Below the pieces are notes generated by a model that was given only the letters and a program-made list of their open reading frames with translations, made no database searches and was not told the origin of the DNA. This document shows positions 37,001 to 47,700 of a DNA stretch of 64,000 bases, piece by piece; the stretch's first letter is position 1, and the number at the start of each line of letters is the position of its first letter. This DNA comes from Stichopus chloronotus (taxonomy: Eukaryota > Echinodermata > Holothuroidea > Aspidochirotida > Stichopodidae). Both the position numbers and the translations under genes were made by a program. The stretch lies in NCBI GenBank assembly GCA_021234535.1, contig CM037842.1, forward strand, positions 25,290,606 through 25,354,605. Reading direction: 5' to 3'.

Positions 37001-38310
37001 ACACAGACATCAGTAATGTGAGCAAACTGAGTTCAATATTAAAATGGAATTGTGGCAGTGCCACACAGGTTGATTCCAGGTTCATTCATGTTTTTGTATA
37101 AATTTAATACAAGTTTAACTGTACTACAATTTGATACAAAAATATTTTTACATCTTTTCCGGGTGCATGATGCTATTAATCCTCTCCCGGCTCCTACTCC
37201 TCCCACTCCACACCAGCTCCACCTTTGCAACCAACATACAGTATATGTATGCCCCTTTCCTGCCGACCTAAGAAAATGATTAAATTTTACCTTACGATAT
37301 CACACACTATGATCATGCTGTTGCTAATTTCCCAAATCTAGTGTGGCAGTACAGAGAACACACAGTTGAAGTTGTCAACTGAAAACGGGGATAAATCCTT
37401 ATTATTTCACAGGGAACTGGGGATTTGTTATCTTGACACAGACAACAGTGGCGTGAGCAAATAGCTGTCACTGTGGTACTGTGGCAGTGCTAAAATTTGA
37501 TGCCAGCTCCACATTGCAGCAAATGTATTTGTTCCCCCTTCCCTACCGACCTACAAAAATGGTTAAATTTCCCCTTTTGATATCACAAAACGATGATGCT
37601 GTCTCCCATATCTAGTGTAGCAGTATAGAGAACACAGCACACATAGTTGAAGTTGTACACTGAAAACGGGGATAATTCCTTATTATTTCACAGAGACCTG
37701 GGGATTTGTTACCTTAACACAGACAATAGTGATGTGAGCAAGCATCTGTCACTGTGGTACGGTGGAAGTGCTACAATTTGACGCCAGCTCCACATTTGCA
37801 GCAAATGTATGTATGCCCCCTTCCCTACCGACCTGCAAAAACCTTTTGATATCACAAAATTATCATGATATTTCTTATCTCTTGTATCTATTGTAGCAGT
37901 ACAGAGAACACAGAACACACAGTTGAAGTAATACACAGAAAACGGGGATAAATTCTTATTATATCACAGGGAACTGGGGATTTGCTATACCGTCCATATG
38001 ACATGTACGCACATAACAGTGATGTGAGCAAACCAGCTGTCATTGCCAGACTGTGGCACCGTGGCAGTGCTACAGTTTGACGCCAGCCTCATATTCATAT
38101 TTCCTTGTACTAAGTTTGCATTTTGTTGCATAATGAGTACCTTATTTGATGTAAGAGATGACAAATATACAATACAAATGATCTTGTTATTTTTAATCAT
38201 GCATCATTGTAATATACTCTTCTCATATAGTTGTAAACAGCAAAAGAGTAGACAGAATATGTGTAAAATGAAAACAGGGATTCTAATTATTCAACAGGGA
38301 AGTGCTGCAT
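37000..38310 (+). repeat. Diverged tandem repeat, about 285-bp units
   Basis: The marker ACACAGACA.CAGTG.TGTGAGCAA recurs at about 37003, 37436, 37717 and 38008, with GAAAACGGGGATAA..CTTATTATTTCACAG and GTGGCAGTGCTA.A.TTTGA in each unit. The middle two units are about 281-289 bp; the first is longer, through extra internal sequence, and the last fades out. Confidence 0.8.
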
Positions 38311-38825
38311 CATCTTTAATTGAAGACATCAAAACTTTTGAGAGAATTTCCTTGTATAAAACACCCAGGGTTAGGGGCCTAAGCTCAACCTTTACCCTTC
38401 ATTAATAGGGAAGTTTTTAGTACTTTCACAGTGCTTAATTAAGATAACCTCTGGCCGCCTAGCCACCCATCATCCCCTGCAATTTTACAGCTTTAATACA
38501 CATGCACAACGGTTTGTCTCCCCCTTCCACCACCATTTGCTTGGCTTAATTCCTTTCGACTTTTGAAATATTTGCTCAGCTCTAGTCTACTCAGCCTATG
38601 AGAGGCGTATTTAAAAAGATACTGTGAGAAGAGGGTAATGGTTCATAAGCAATTATTGTCATATGTAAGCGCTCTAATACCATTTATTGTCCCAACTGAG
38701 TTATGTGGAACATATTGCAACATTTATTGCTCGGCCGCTAAATTGCTCAATTGCAGGATTTTAAAACCTACCATGTACACAAATTCACAACCAAGTTAGA
38801 CATGCAGTCTAAAATAAGCTATAAT

Positions 38826-40108
38826 CAGGCCCGTAGCCAGAGGGGGTCGGAGCGTTCGAAAGACCCACCCCAACTTGAAGGAGGTCCATTTTTCCAGCCC
38901 TGTGTCTGAAGGGTCAGCTATGATGTATTTTTTATCTCTACATATTGAGGCCGAATTTCCGTTCACTTTTAGCAGGAAGATAAAACCTTTCCACTTATGT
39001 CATATATACAGGCCCAAACTGACCACAATATCTCATCCCCACATGTACTAAGTGGGGTGATGTGATAATAAGCTCAAAAACGCGCATGCATGGTTATGTC
39101 ATTGTGGCTGTGGATATTTGAACTATAGATACAATACAAAGCCTGGGACACACTGCCACAACAACCTGCGACACGACGGCGACCACCCATCGCGTCTGCT
39201 GTGGTCTTGTGACCGGTTCCACGACTAGAGTTCAGTTGTGTCGTAAGCCGTCGCCGGGCCCGATTAAATATGTTCAATTGAGTCGGGTGCAGTCGGTACA
39301 TTTTAAGCCCTGTCCAAGCCGCTACGATCACCAAAGAGTGTCTACTCAGGCCCGTAGCCAAGGAGGGGGCGAAAGAGGGGACCGTGCCTTCCCCCCTCAC
39401 CTTGGCAATATTGTGGTTTTCTTTTTTTTTTAGGTCTTACCCAGTAGAAATACCCAGGCGCATAGACATAGCCACGGAAAGTTGGGCGAATAGGGCGACC
39501 CTGCTTGATCTCATTTTCGCTTTTTTCCCCCGCGATATCGTTCAATAGTAATTCCCTCAATTTATGCGGCAGGTCTACCAAGGCAGGGGTGGAATTTAGG
39601 GTTGGGAGCATGTATGTATGTATGTTAAACACCCAGGAAGGGCCGTTTTCTACTATCTGAGTGGTTTGTAGAGGCAAACGTTTCTTTAAATGCGCATCTC
39701 GGCATTGCATCATTTTTCACAGACTAATTGTTTTCTCAGTAATTGAGAAATTGTAGACATGAGATCTATATTTTAAGGCTGGGTTCAAAATTTTCTTTTA
39801 CGCTCCGAGCCAACTGTCGGTGGCGCTCCGCTTAAATAGTCTTCACGAGTTCGCACCCTCCCCCCCCCCCATTGACATATTTTGGCTACGCCCTTGTGTC
39901 TACTATTTACGTAAATTGTCTACGACAGAAGGTCTTATGTAGTCCTCTAAAATTCTCCAGATTGCGGAAAATCAGATTTCAAAAAATGCCTCCGGACCCC
40001 CAGCAACTGCATACTTACAGCACCAGCCAGTCGCTTCCTTATTTGGAAAAAAAGGTCCACTGCTTGGAAAAAAGGCCCACTCCTCCACATGGGCTGGCCA
40101 CGGGCCTG
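38826..40108. mobile_element. Possible outer hAT-like MITE with a nested copy
   Basis: CAGGCCCGTAGCCAG at 38826 and its inverse GGCTGGCCACGGGCCTG ending at 40108 resemble hAT-family MITE ends. Both are flanked by ATAAT, but an 8-bp duplication is not present, so pairing these two ends is uncertain. The better-supported copy at 39347-39896 sits between them. Confidence 0.35.
39347..39896. mobile_element. hAT-type MITE
   Basis: 550 bp between termini CAGGCCCGTAGCCAAGGAGGG and ..TTTTGGCTACGCCCTTG, flanked by a perfect 8-bp duplication TGTCTACT at 39339-39346 and 39897-39904. Eight-base duplications and a CAGG.GCGTAGCC terminus are hallmarks of hAT-derived MITEs. Internal piece 39745-39840 recurs at 21.7, 23.3 and 42.3 kb. 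Confidence 0.88.
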
Positions 40109-40858
40109 ATAATGGACTGTGCAATAATTAAGTATAGCCTAAATTTGGTCTTAACTTAGTCCTATGACTCCACGCAATAATCATGTATCTCTAGTACTAT
40201 AATAAACTGATTCTAGGCGAAGTAAATACTTATTTTAACATGGCACACTATCCACAATGGTTTAAGCCTATGAGCTTTATCGTAACCTAACACAGGGGTA
40301 TAGGCAGACTCAACACAGCACATAAATCACAGAAGTACAAACATTAAAGATCTACTGTGTAATTTACATAGATAATTTTTTTTTTTTTACCAAGTTCTAT
40401 CAGGATTTTTTTTGTCATACATGACACATATGGAAAGAAATGCAATTTTAATCCGATTAAACAACTTCATAATTAAATTAATCACATTAGTAATTTGATA
40501 ATCACATTTACATAATTTGATTAATCAAGTTGATTAATTTACTTAATCAAGTTCATTACCTGATTAAACAAATCTATAATTTGATTAATCGAATTTTTAT
40601 TTAAATTTTAATTTTGTAATTAAAGTTAATTAAAATTAAAAAATTAATCAAAATTGTACTTATTCACAAACATGGCGCGAAAGAAAAACCTATCTTGCCA
40701 ATTGTTGTCGCTCAGACAATCCACACACACGAATTTGCGAAATAAGCGCGGGAAGCGGGGAGTCACAATTGGATGTTGTGTAACAGCCTTACACTTTAGG
40801 TATCGAAATCGTAATTTGCAGCACTTACACATTTTTACACTCAAATGCGTTAAAAATC
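40109..40858. other. Intergenic with an AT-rich ATTAATCAAG tract
   Basis: Bases 40440-40655 are a low-complexity tract of TTGATTAATCAAGTT-like words. Open frames on both strands at 40644-40850 are not recognisable. Confidence 0.4.
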
Positions 40859-40859
40859 A

Positions 40860-41885
40860 GGTAACCGGGGGACCTGTCCGGATCGTTCCAAGAACCACAG
40901 GGGGTATTACTAGCACCATGATTGGTAAGGATTTGGTGCTCTTAAAATCGGGGATATCCCCGTTTCGCGGCGTAACCCCAGTTGACGGGTGTGTATCCTC
41001 ACGAATATCCCCGGTAGGGGCCGAAAACGCACGCACACACACACAACTTTGTTTTCCATTCATTCCGAGGACCTCATTGTGTTTTCTTTTGTTTTTTCTT
41101 CCTGAACCCTAACCTTAACAATAGACTGTCTATTATTAATCTTGAGAGGACTGGAGAAATCTATTGTATTTTTCTACAGAGGACCTAAAATCTATTGTTT
41201 CGGTCCTCGATCCTACCCGAAAACAAGGGCACACACACCCACGCACACACACACCCCACTTTTTTTCCATTCATTCCGAGGACCTCATTGTGCTTTCTTT
41301 TGTTTTTTTCTTCCTCAACCCTAACCTTAACAATAGACTGTCTATTGTAAATCTTGAGAGGACCGGAGAAATCTATTGCATTTTCTACAGAGGAACTATA
41401 ATCTATTGTTTCGGACCTCGATCCCACCCGAAAACAAGGGCACGCACACACACACACACACATACACACTCTTTGTTTTCCATTCACTCCGAGGACCTCA
41501 TTGTGTTTTCTTTTGTTTTTTTCTTCCTGAACCCTAACCTTAACAATAGACTGTCTATTATTAATCTTGAGAGGACTGGAGAAATCTATTGAATTTTCCA
41601 TAGAGGACCTGAAATCTATTGTTTGGATCATCGACCTCACCCGAAAACAAGGGCAAGCACACACGCACACACATTGGCCCGGACACGTTTTCATTTATAC
41701 CACCCAACAGGACCCTCCTGTACCCATGGTCACTCTACCATGGGGTACCCCTGGGGTGTCGCTACTCATCCACTCCAAGTGTTTCCATGGGAACCGTTCT
41801 TCTTTGGGTGCACAGTACAATATATAGCTCCACTAGCCAAGTGACTACAATATCTCATCTTAGCCCCTCTGGGCCGATGAGATAA
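40860..41885 (+). repeat. Rep1 copy c, with 212-bp tandem array
   Basis: The right end is typical (CCACTAGCCAAGTGACTAC..ATCTCATC..GATGAGATAA), as is the CCCATGGTCACTCTACCATGG block. Upstream are three tandem units of 211-213 bp (unit marker CCATTCATTCCGAGGACC at 41056, 41267, 41480), each with AACCCTAACCTTAACAATAG and a CA-rich tract. The left end differs from other copies. Overlapping open frames of up to 169 codons are repeat artefacts. Confidence 0.8.
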
Positions 41886-43225
41886 TAAACATCTGCAATC
41901 GCCATCATTACTGTTTATGGCAGTTGTAAAGTGTTAGTATTCTAACGTGAGCCCAACGTTTTCTGTAGAGAGTGTTTTACAACCTACAATAGGAGACATT
42001 TCTTTGAACGGAACATCCTCATCATCCAGCTATGAGGTCAGGGTATGAGGTCATCTCAGAAAAGATGTGGGAGCGGGATAAACGTATGATCAAACTGAAT
42101 GTTTGCTTAACGGTCCTAGAAAATGAAAGACGGTGAAAAATTCATTATACTTATCGTATCTACTCAACCCACCTAGCATGTACTATTACTTTACAAAGGC
42201 TGATTTTTTTTAAACTGGTTGATTCAGAAACTTGCAGACATGGGATCTTATTTCAAGGCCCAAACCCACTGGGCGCTACATGGGCACCACCCATTAAGTG
42301 GGAGGGGGGTTCGGTAAATCCAAAACTTGTCTTCACGATTCCCGCCAACTGATGGCGCCAGTCAATATTTCTTTTCGTCGTGTCTGCTTGGGTTTTGTCT
42401 GGTCTCTACTATAAGCTTGTCAAAAACAAAGATTTCTTAGATTTTTGATTGTACATGTTCATATCAAGGAGGTTCTACAAGGATCAGATCAGATCGTAGT
42501 GTTTGTAAACATGTGAGTTTTTATCGGATTTTCGATGCTCTTTGATCCCCGTAGCCGAATGTCTGTGTGTTCACCCGGTATAGCAAGCGTAACAGCTTGA
42601 ACAATTAAAATGGTAGACTACATGAGATTTGATTTGCTGGAATAGAATCCTTGATGACAAACAATTTAATTATTTTGAAGGAGGTGAACACAAGCCTGAT
42701 ATTAATATTAGTACAAAGAGATTTGATTTTTTTTGTCTGATTTTTTGTTGTGTGTGGTAAGAAAAATGAACAATGTTAGGAAAGTTGTAATATCTGATAT
42801 CGAGGAAAGACTGTTCAGAAACATTCTATAGTGATATTTTAATGTCTAAATAAGAAGTTACAACTTCATGAATGAAATAAGAAGAAAATTGTTTTTTCCC
42901 AGAGTTGTGTTAATCTTGTAAATCTTGTCAACAAGGGTTTTAATAAGGCCTATTTTGTTGCCTATTTTACAAAATAGGCCTTAAATTTGAACTCGCGATC
43001 TCAGGCACCAGTACGCACGCCCTTACCATTCGACCACAGTTCTGTTTCCGGTGTTGTTAGGTAAACTTTGGCCTTACATGCAGTCTGTCACCAGATCATT
43101 TCATTTTAGGTTTATTAGATGTAATTGCGGCTTCCCAATTGTTAAATCACTGATTTATTCAAGGTACCTACAGTTATAATTCTACGGTATGGTCTCAGAC
43201 CCCTTATCTTCTTTTCTTTAGCAAT
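41886..43225. other. Intergenic, SINE-like sequence and a MITE fragment
   Basis: A fragment of the hAT-type MITE interior lies at about 42229-42370, and a tRNA-like sequence on the minus strand at about 42930-43055. Otherwise AT-rich with no gene. Confidence 0.4.
42930..43055 (-). mobile_element. tRNA-derived SINE or tRNA pseudogene
   Basis: On the minus strand an A-box-like TGGTCGAATGGTAAGG (about 43032-43047) is followed by a B-box-like GCGAGTTCAAAT (about 42981-42992), spaced as in tRNA. Mismatches and an immediately following hairpin (AAGGCCTATTTTGTAAAATAGGC) argue against a working tRNA gene. Confidence 0.5.
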
Positions 43226-43526
43226 GGTCACACTACAGCGATTTCGGATCGGGTTACGGTTCGGAATTTTTAGTTTTAGTAAAAAGCTTCTCCATTTTTA
43301 GTCGGAGAGAACCAAAAGTTTGCCACTGTGTGTAAACATATGATTTGTATCACATGACTATGAACGGAAATGTTTACTGATTATTTCGTGACGTACTATC
43401 GATAGACAGCTGTTATCGGACTACTGTCTATCGACGTCACGAAATAATAAGGTTACATTTCATTTACATAGTCTTTTGATACAGATCAAATCCATGATCC
43501 TATCCGAAATCGCTCATAGTGTAACC
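43226..43526. mobile_element. Foldback MITE, 301 bp
   Basis: Almost the whole element is one inverted repeat. The ends are GGTCACACTAC.AGCGATTTCGGAT and its inverse at 43500-43526, and the centre pairs ATTATTTCGTGACGT with ACGTCACGAAATAAT around CTATCGATAGACAG / CTGTCTATCG. No coding capacity. Target duplication not resolved. Confidence 0.8.
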
Positions 43527-44372
43527 AGTGTCTTACAGCAAACCTGGCAGTTGGCACTAGCTCTTCCACCTTCCTACCAGCGACCTTACACAATAGGACA
43601 TCGTATTATTCAGAGAAACAAACATACTCTAAAGTAGTCTCTATATAGAAACTTATTTTTACATTCAACTGGGTTGAAATCAATTTAAAGTTAGTTAATT
43701 ATGTGTTTCGTGATTGCTTTCTATGATGTGGCGTCATTAAATATTTTCTCTCATCCTTTACCGAAGCATTCAAGTACAGGGTAAATTTCTTGCTTCGACA
43801 TGTTTCTTTTTTAAATTGTATTCTCATCGTATCTACATTTGCAATGTAATTTGGAAAGAAATGTGTCCCATGATTTCCGGTCCGTTAGGTAATGTGTATC
43901 ACTGCTTCTATTTTGCATATGTAATTATTCAACAGTAAGTATTTTAATTCTTTCATCCTACGTCAACCACAGACAAAGTTACACCAAAAGTATTCTCACG
44001 GTCAATAATATTTCTATGTTTGCAAAATCACTGAGTGCAAATTACTATGTCTGCAAATTTTGATGAGTGAAAATTATTACATTATAGGTAGGCTCAACAT
44101 TTATGTAATATTCAATGTAATGCATGAGATTGTTTACGACAAATTACATGGGCTATAAACCCGGAGAACAGAACATTCCCCCGTAATAAAGAAAAGACAA
44201 TCATCACCATCATAAAGACAAAAAGTCATCAGGGAGAGTAAATGGTTTTGTTAGACACATAAAGTTCCAAATAAGCTACCGTGGTGTTGATATTTCGTAA
44301 AGCATTCCAACCGCCAGGCGCACGTAGGTAAAAATATTCTTTTCAATAGTAAAGGAACGTCCGGTTACTTGA

Positions 44373-44378
44373 TTTATT
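44373..44378 (-). terminator. Candidate polyadenylation signal AATAAA
   Basis: AATAAA on the minus strand about 145 bases after the M15 stop codon. An ATTAAA lies closer, at 44458-44463. Either could end the transcript. Confidence 0.45.
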
Positions 44379-44519
44379 GCTCACTTTACTTAACACCATA
44401 TATGCATTTCAGGTAAAGTGGACGTTCCATGTATTTACGTAGAGTTTAACGTTGCGTTTTAATGAATGATTGTTCAGAAATTGAAATTGTAATTTGGTAT
44501 TCCTTCTTTGGAATATGTT

Positions 44520-44714
44520 TCATGACGAGAAAGCACAATGAGTGTGAGTTTTGTGTCCTGGATCTCCAGGTCCAAGATTTTCTCTCGCTCCATGTGCAGA
44601 GCAATAGCTCATCCACGTCTGGTAGCGATCTCCAGACCTGATCTGGAAGTCCACGGCAGTTCCCGAGTAGTGCCAAGAATTCTGGGAATGGCACGCCCCA
44701 GCAAGACAGTTGAC
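44520..44714 (-). CDS. M15 gene, catalytic exon and stop
   Basis: Acceptor CTACCAG. Encodes VNCLAGACHSQN, the zinc motif SWHYSGTAVDF (His and Asp ligands), and after about 37 residues HKTHTHCAFSS, stop. The stop is TGA at 44520-44522. All three expected zinc ligands are visible, so the catalytic exon itself looks intact. Confidence 0.88.
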   Translation of the reverse strand, partial: VNCLAGACHSQNSWHYSGTAVDFQIRSGDRYQTWMSYCSAHGARENLGPGDPGHKTHTHCAFSS

Positions 44715-47700
44715 CTGGTAGACAAACGCAAAATTACTCTGGCATGGTACGAAAGTGAGTGTGAAAATAAAGACATAAAAATGCCCAACGATTCTTCTTA
44801 ATTTAATGCCTGTTTTTATATACATTTCAAAACTAATTGCACTAATGGATTGACTGGAGTCTCACCTGCAAGTCATAGCCGTTATTTAAAAGGTCTAGGA
44901 TGTAAACCAATACAGAAGAGCTGAGATATACTGATCCTCCAGGGCTACATCCAGAGGAACAACAGTAACTGGTATAATTAACAGGAAAAAAAAAACAATA
45001 GTATTACTCATTTTCGATGTCGATCTTCAAGGCCTCATTACTTCCGAAGCAACAATGAGAGTACGTCATGATATGAAAATATTTATCTTTATTACATGAG
45101 GTGTGTTTAGTAATTCCAAAATTCATTATATACATTGTAACGTTTAAGAAGCCCTGGGGGAAAACCTCATTGCTATTTCAACGGAAAAATTATTGGAATC
45201 AAAACTTTTTTTCTCAATTTTAGAAATGAGTTTCACAAGCAGACAAGCAGCTACCTAAAGCCATATGTTCCTTTTTTGCCAATGGAAGGAAGTAATTTAA
45301 ACTTTCATGTCCTTTGAGTAAAGTAACCATTTGAGGGTAAGAATGTCTTTGTTATCAAATCTTACAACCCCCTCCTCCACACTGCTCTTTCACTGCCATT
45401 CGACATCTTCTAGCAGATTATCATTCTGGCAAACTATGCCAATGCCAATGGAAAGTCCCTTTAACGTACCTGGATCTCCTCGCTTTGCCACCGTTACACA
45501 CGTCCCTGATATTACTTAGGGCATCAGCACCATCATTCAATCCATCTGGATTCAGGTAGCCATTGTTATCCAAGAGAGTGACTTTGGGGTGGTTTAAAAT
45601 CTCACAGGCCATGGCTTGAGGCGTACCGGTATCGGCTCCACCGCCGGAACATGTGCCTGAATATTAAAATAAAAGGAGTAAGAGTTGTCACATAACACTG
45701 AAGAAAACTTTCACCACATATATATAACAAATGAAACAAAAGCAAATAAACAATAAAGTTGAGGACCATGAGTTCCTTTTTATAAGACACCAGTAATTAT
45801 ATAAACCATGGAAATTGGACGAGCTTATGAAAATTGGCTTACACACTGTACTTTGTTTACATTGAAGAATTACACGAAGGATGTTCAAATGTAGTACCCC
45901 TGATGTAGGCTGACAATGATTCATGCTAATATTAATAATAATAATAAAAGCAAGTAAAAAGTAACAATAACAGCCTAATAGTGACAGAAATAATGATAAA
46001 ACATACAGCCTATTATTTTTTCTTTTCTAATTACAAACTCAAGTTTTCTTTGGTAAAATGTATAATATGATGATAATGATGATAACATATAGTCATAGTG
46101 TGAACGTACACTTATTGTTACCTTCACATTAATTGAGTATTTTTGACGTGTCTTAGTTTGTGTTTCCCTTCCAAATCCTGGTCTTTCATTGTGATTTGGA
46201 AAAGAAAGGGATGATACAAGCAGGAAGTTCCAGCCGCGTGAAGCAAATTACATCAATGCATTCATTCCATTATGTATTAAATATTCGTTATTCAATGGAA
46301 AACTGTAATTTCGAGAATCTGAGAGACGCTGATATGAAACATATCTTGCGGAATAGCGTGCCATCTTTCATTTACGACACCAGTCTATGTTACAGTTTGT
46401 GGTTTCAAAAGGTACTTCTTATGCTAATAATGATCTTAAACGAAAACAAGGAGGTAGAGATCTTACATAACTTGCAAAATTAACATAATATTGTTTTTCT
46501 ATGAAACTTGTAACCGGCTTGTTAAGGGAACTCCTTCTAAATGAAACTCGTTGGTAGAGATGATGCTCATGTGATTGGAGAGGATACTAATTTTTAAAAA
46601 GTTTCCCTTTTTATAGTACTTTTCACGTTATATGATATTTTAAGACGGCTCAGAAGATTGATTATACATACTTCTATTAGGTACTATCCAGGTGGAAAAC
46701 TGGAATTATTTTTATGAACGACAGTTTTAATAATACTAATTTTCTTACTCCTTTTAAGGCACTACGTGATAGGGAGGTGTCAATATAATTACAAAAATTG
46801 GATTTTATTGAAATAATCATAGTGAGCAGCCACAGAATCTTCTCCGTAATAGGTGGTAGGAAGGGCAATTTCATAAGCACTTTTTGTAGTAAAGAGGAGA
46901 ACATATTGTCACATATATTCCAATAGCATTCTTGATGTGGAACTGGCAATTCGAAGCCAACAATTTTTCTTACTAAGCAATATTTTTTTTTTCTTTGGTT
47001 TCCTAATACTGACCCTCAGTTCCTGATTTTCCGTGCAAAGTACTTTATTTTCAACAAAAGTTACACGCCTAGGTAAGACTTGTAGTGGCGCCATTGCGTT
47101 TTGTATCTTGTTATAGTCGGCGACAGTTCTTTCCACATGACTATATGTAAATACATTGTATTCGCGGAATTTGAGAGGACATTTTTAGTTAATTTTTTTT
47201 TTTTGCCTTTACATAGTTTTTGTCAGTAGTTCTAGTAGCATGTTTTTCGCGTGCAGCAGAACGACACATAGTCTTTACAGGAGAAGACGACAACTTCCGA
47301 GGCACATGTATTAGACTGGTGTTTGGACGTCAGTGATAATACAGTCACGCAGACCAGACTGCGGTGTTAAGTAATTTTGCTCCCCAACCATAGGCAGCAT
47401 TTAGTTTCATTTATTACATTCGCATAGATAGGGAGCTCCTACAATTTTAGGTATATTTACTCATATATAGACTATTAGCTAAACGGACGGAGAGTTATAC
47501 TGAGAGTGGACTGAACCAGCCAAGCCCCAAGCCTGCTTCAGTGCAGGAAGGATTGGTAGCGACTTCTGTGGGTGAGTCTCGAGTTTTATTTACTCTCATT
47601 CATTAAGCCCATAGATTCCTAATGCAAGTGATTTTGTTAAAGATTTATGTTGGTCAACTCAAGAATGGTAATGGCTCGTGATCTTTTTAGCTTCTTCTAT

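Noticed and set aside
40654..41112. 152-codon plus-strand frame and a Cys-containing minus frame
   Set aside because: No domain, crosses from an AT-rich tract into Rep1, and no splice or conservation evidence from the sequence.
41107..41130. Telomere-like AACCCTAACC
   Set aside because: Only single short occurrences inside each 212-bp unit and scattered elsewhere (19690); not a telomeric array.
41185..41694. 169-codon minus-strand frame and several plus-strand frames
   Set aside because: They arise from the 212-bp tandem array and its CA tracts; the peptide repeats with the DNA units.
42930..43055. Functional tRNA gene
   Set aside because: The A and B boxes are imperfect and the acceptor stem does not close; better read as a SINE head.
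44100..44519. SECIS element that would make the TGA at 53884 selenocysteine
   Set aside because: ATGATG-rich sequence near 44200 on the minus strand lacks the AA apical loop and correctly spaced GA partner.
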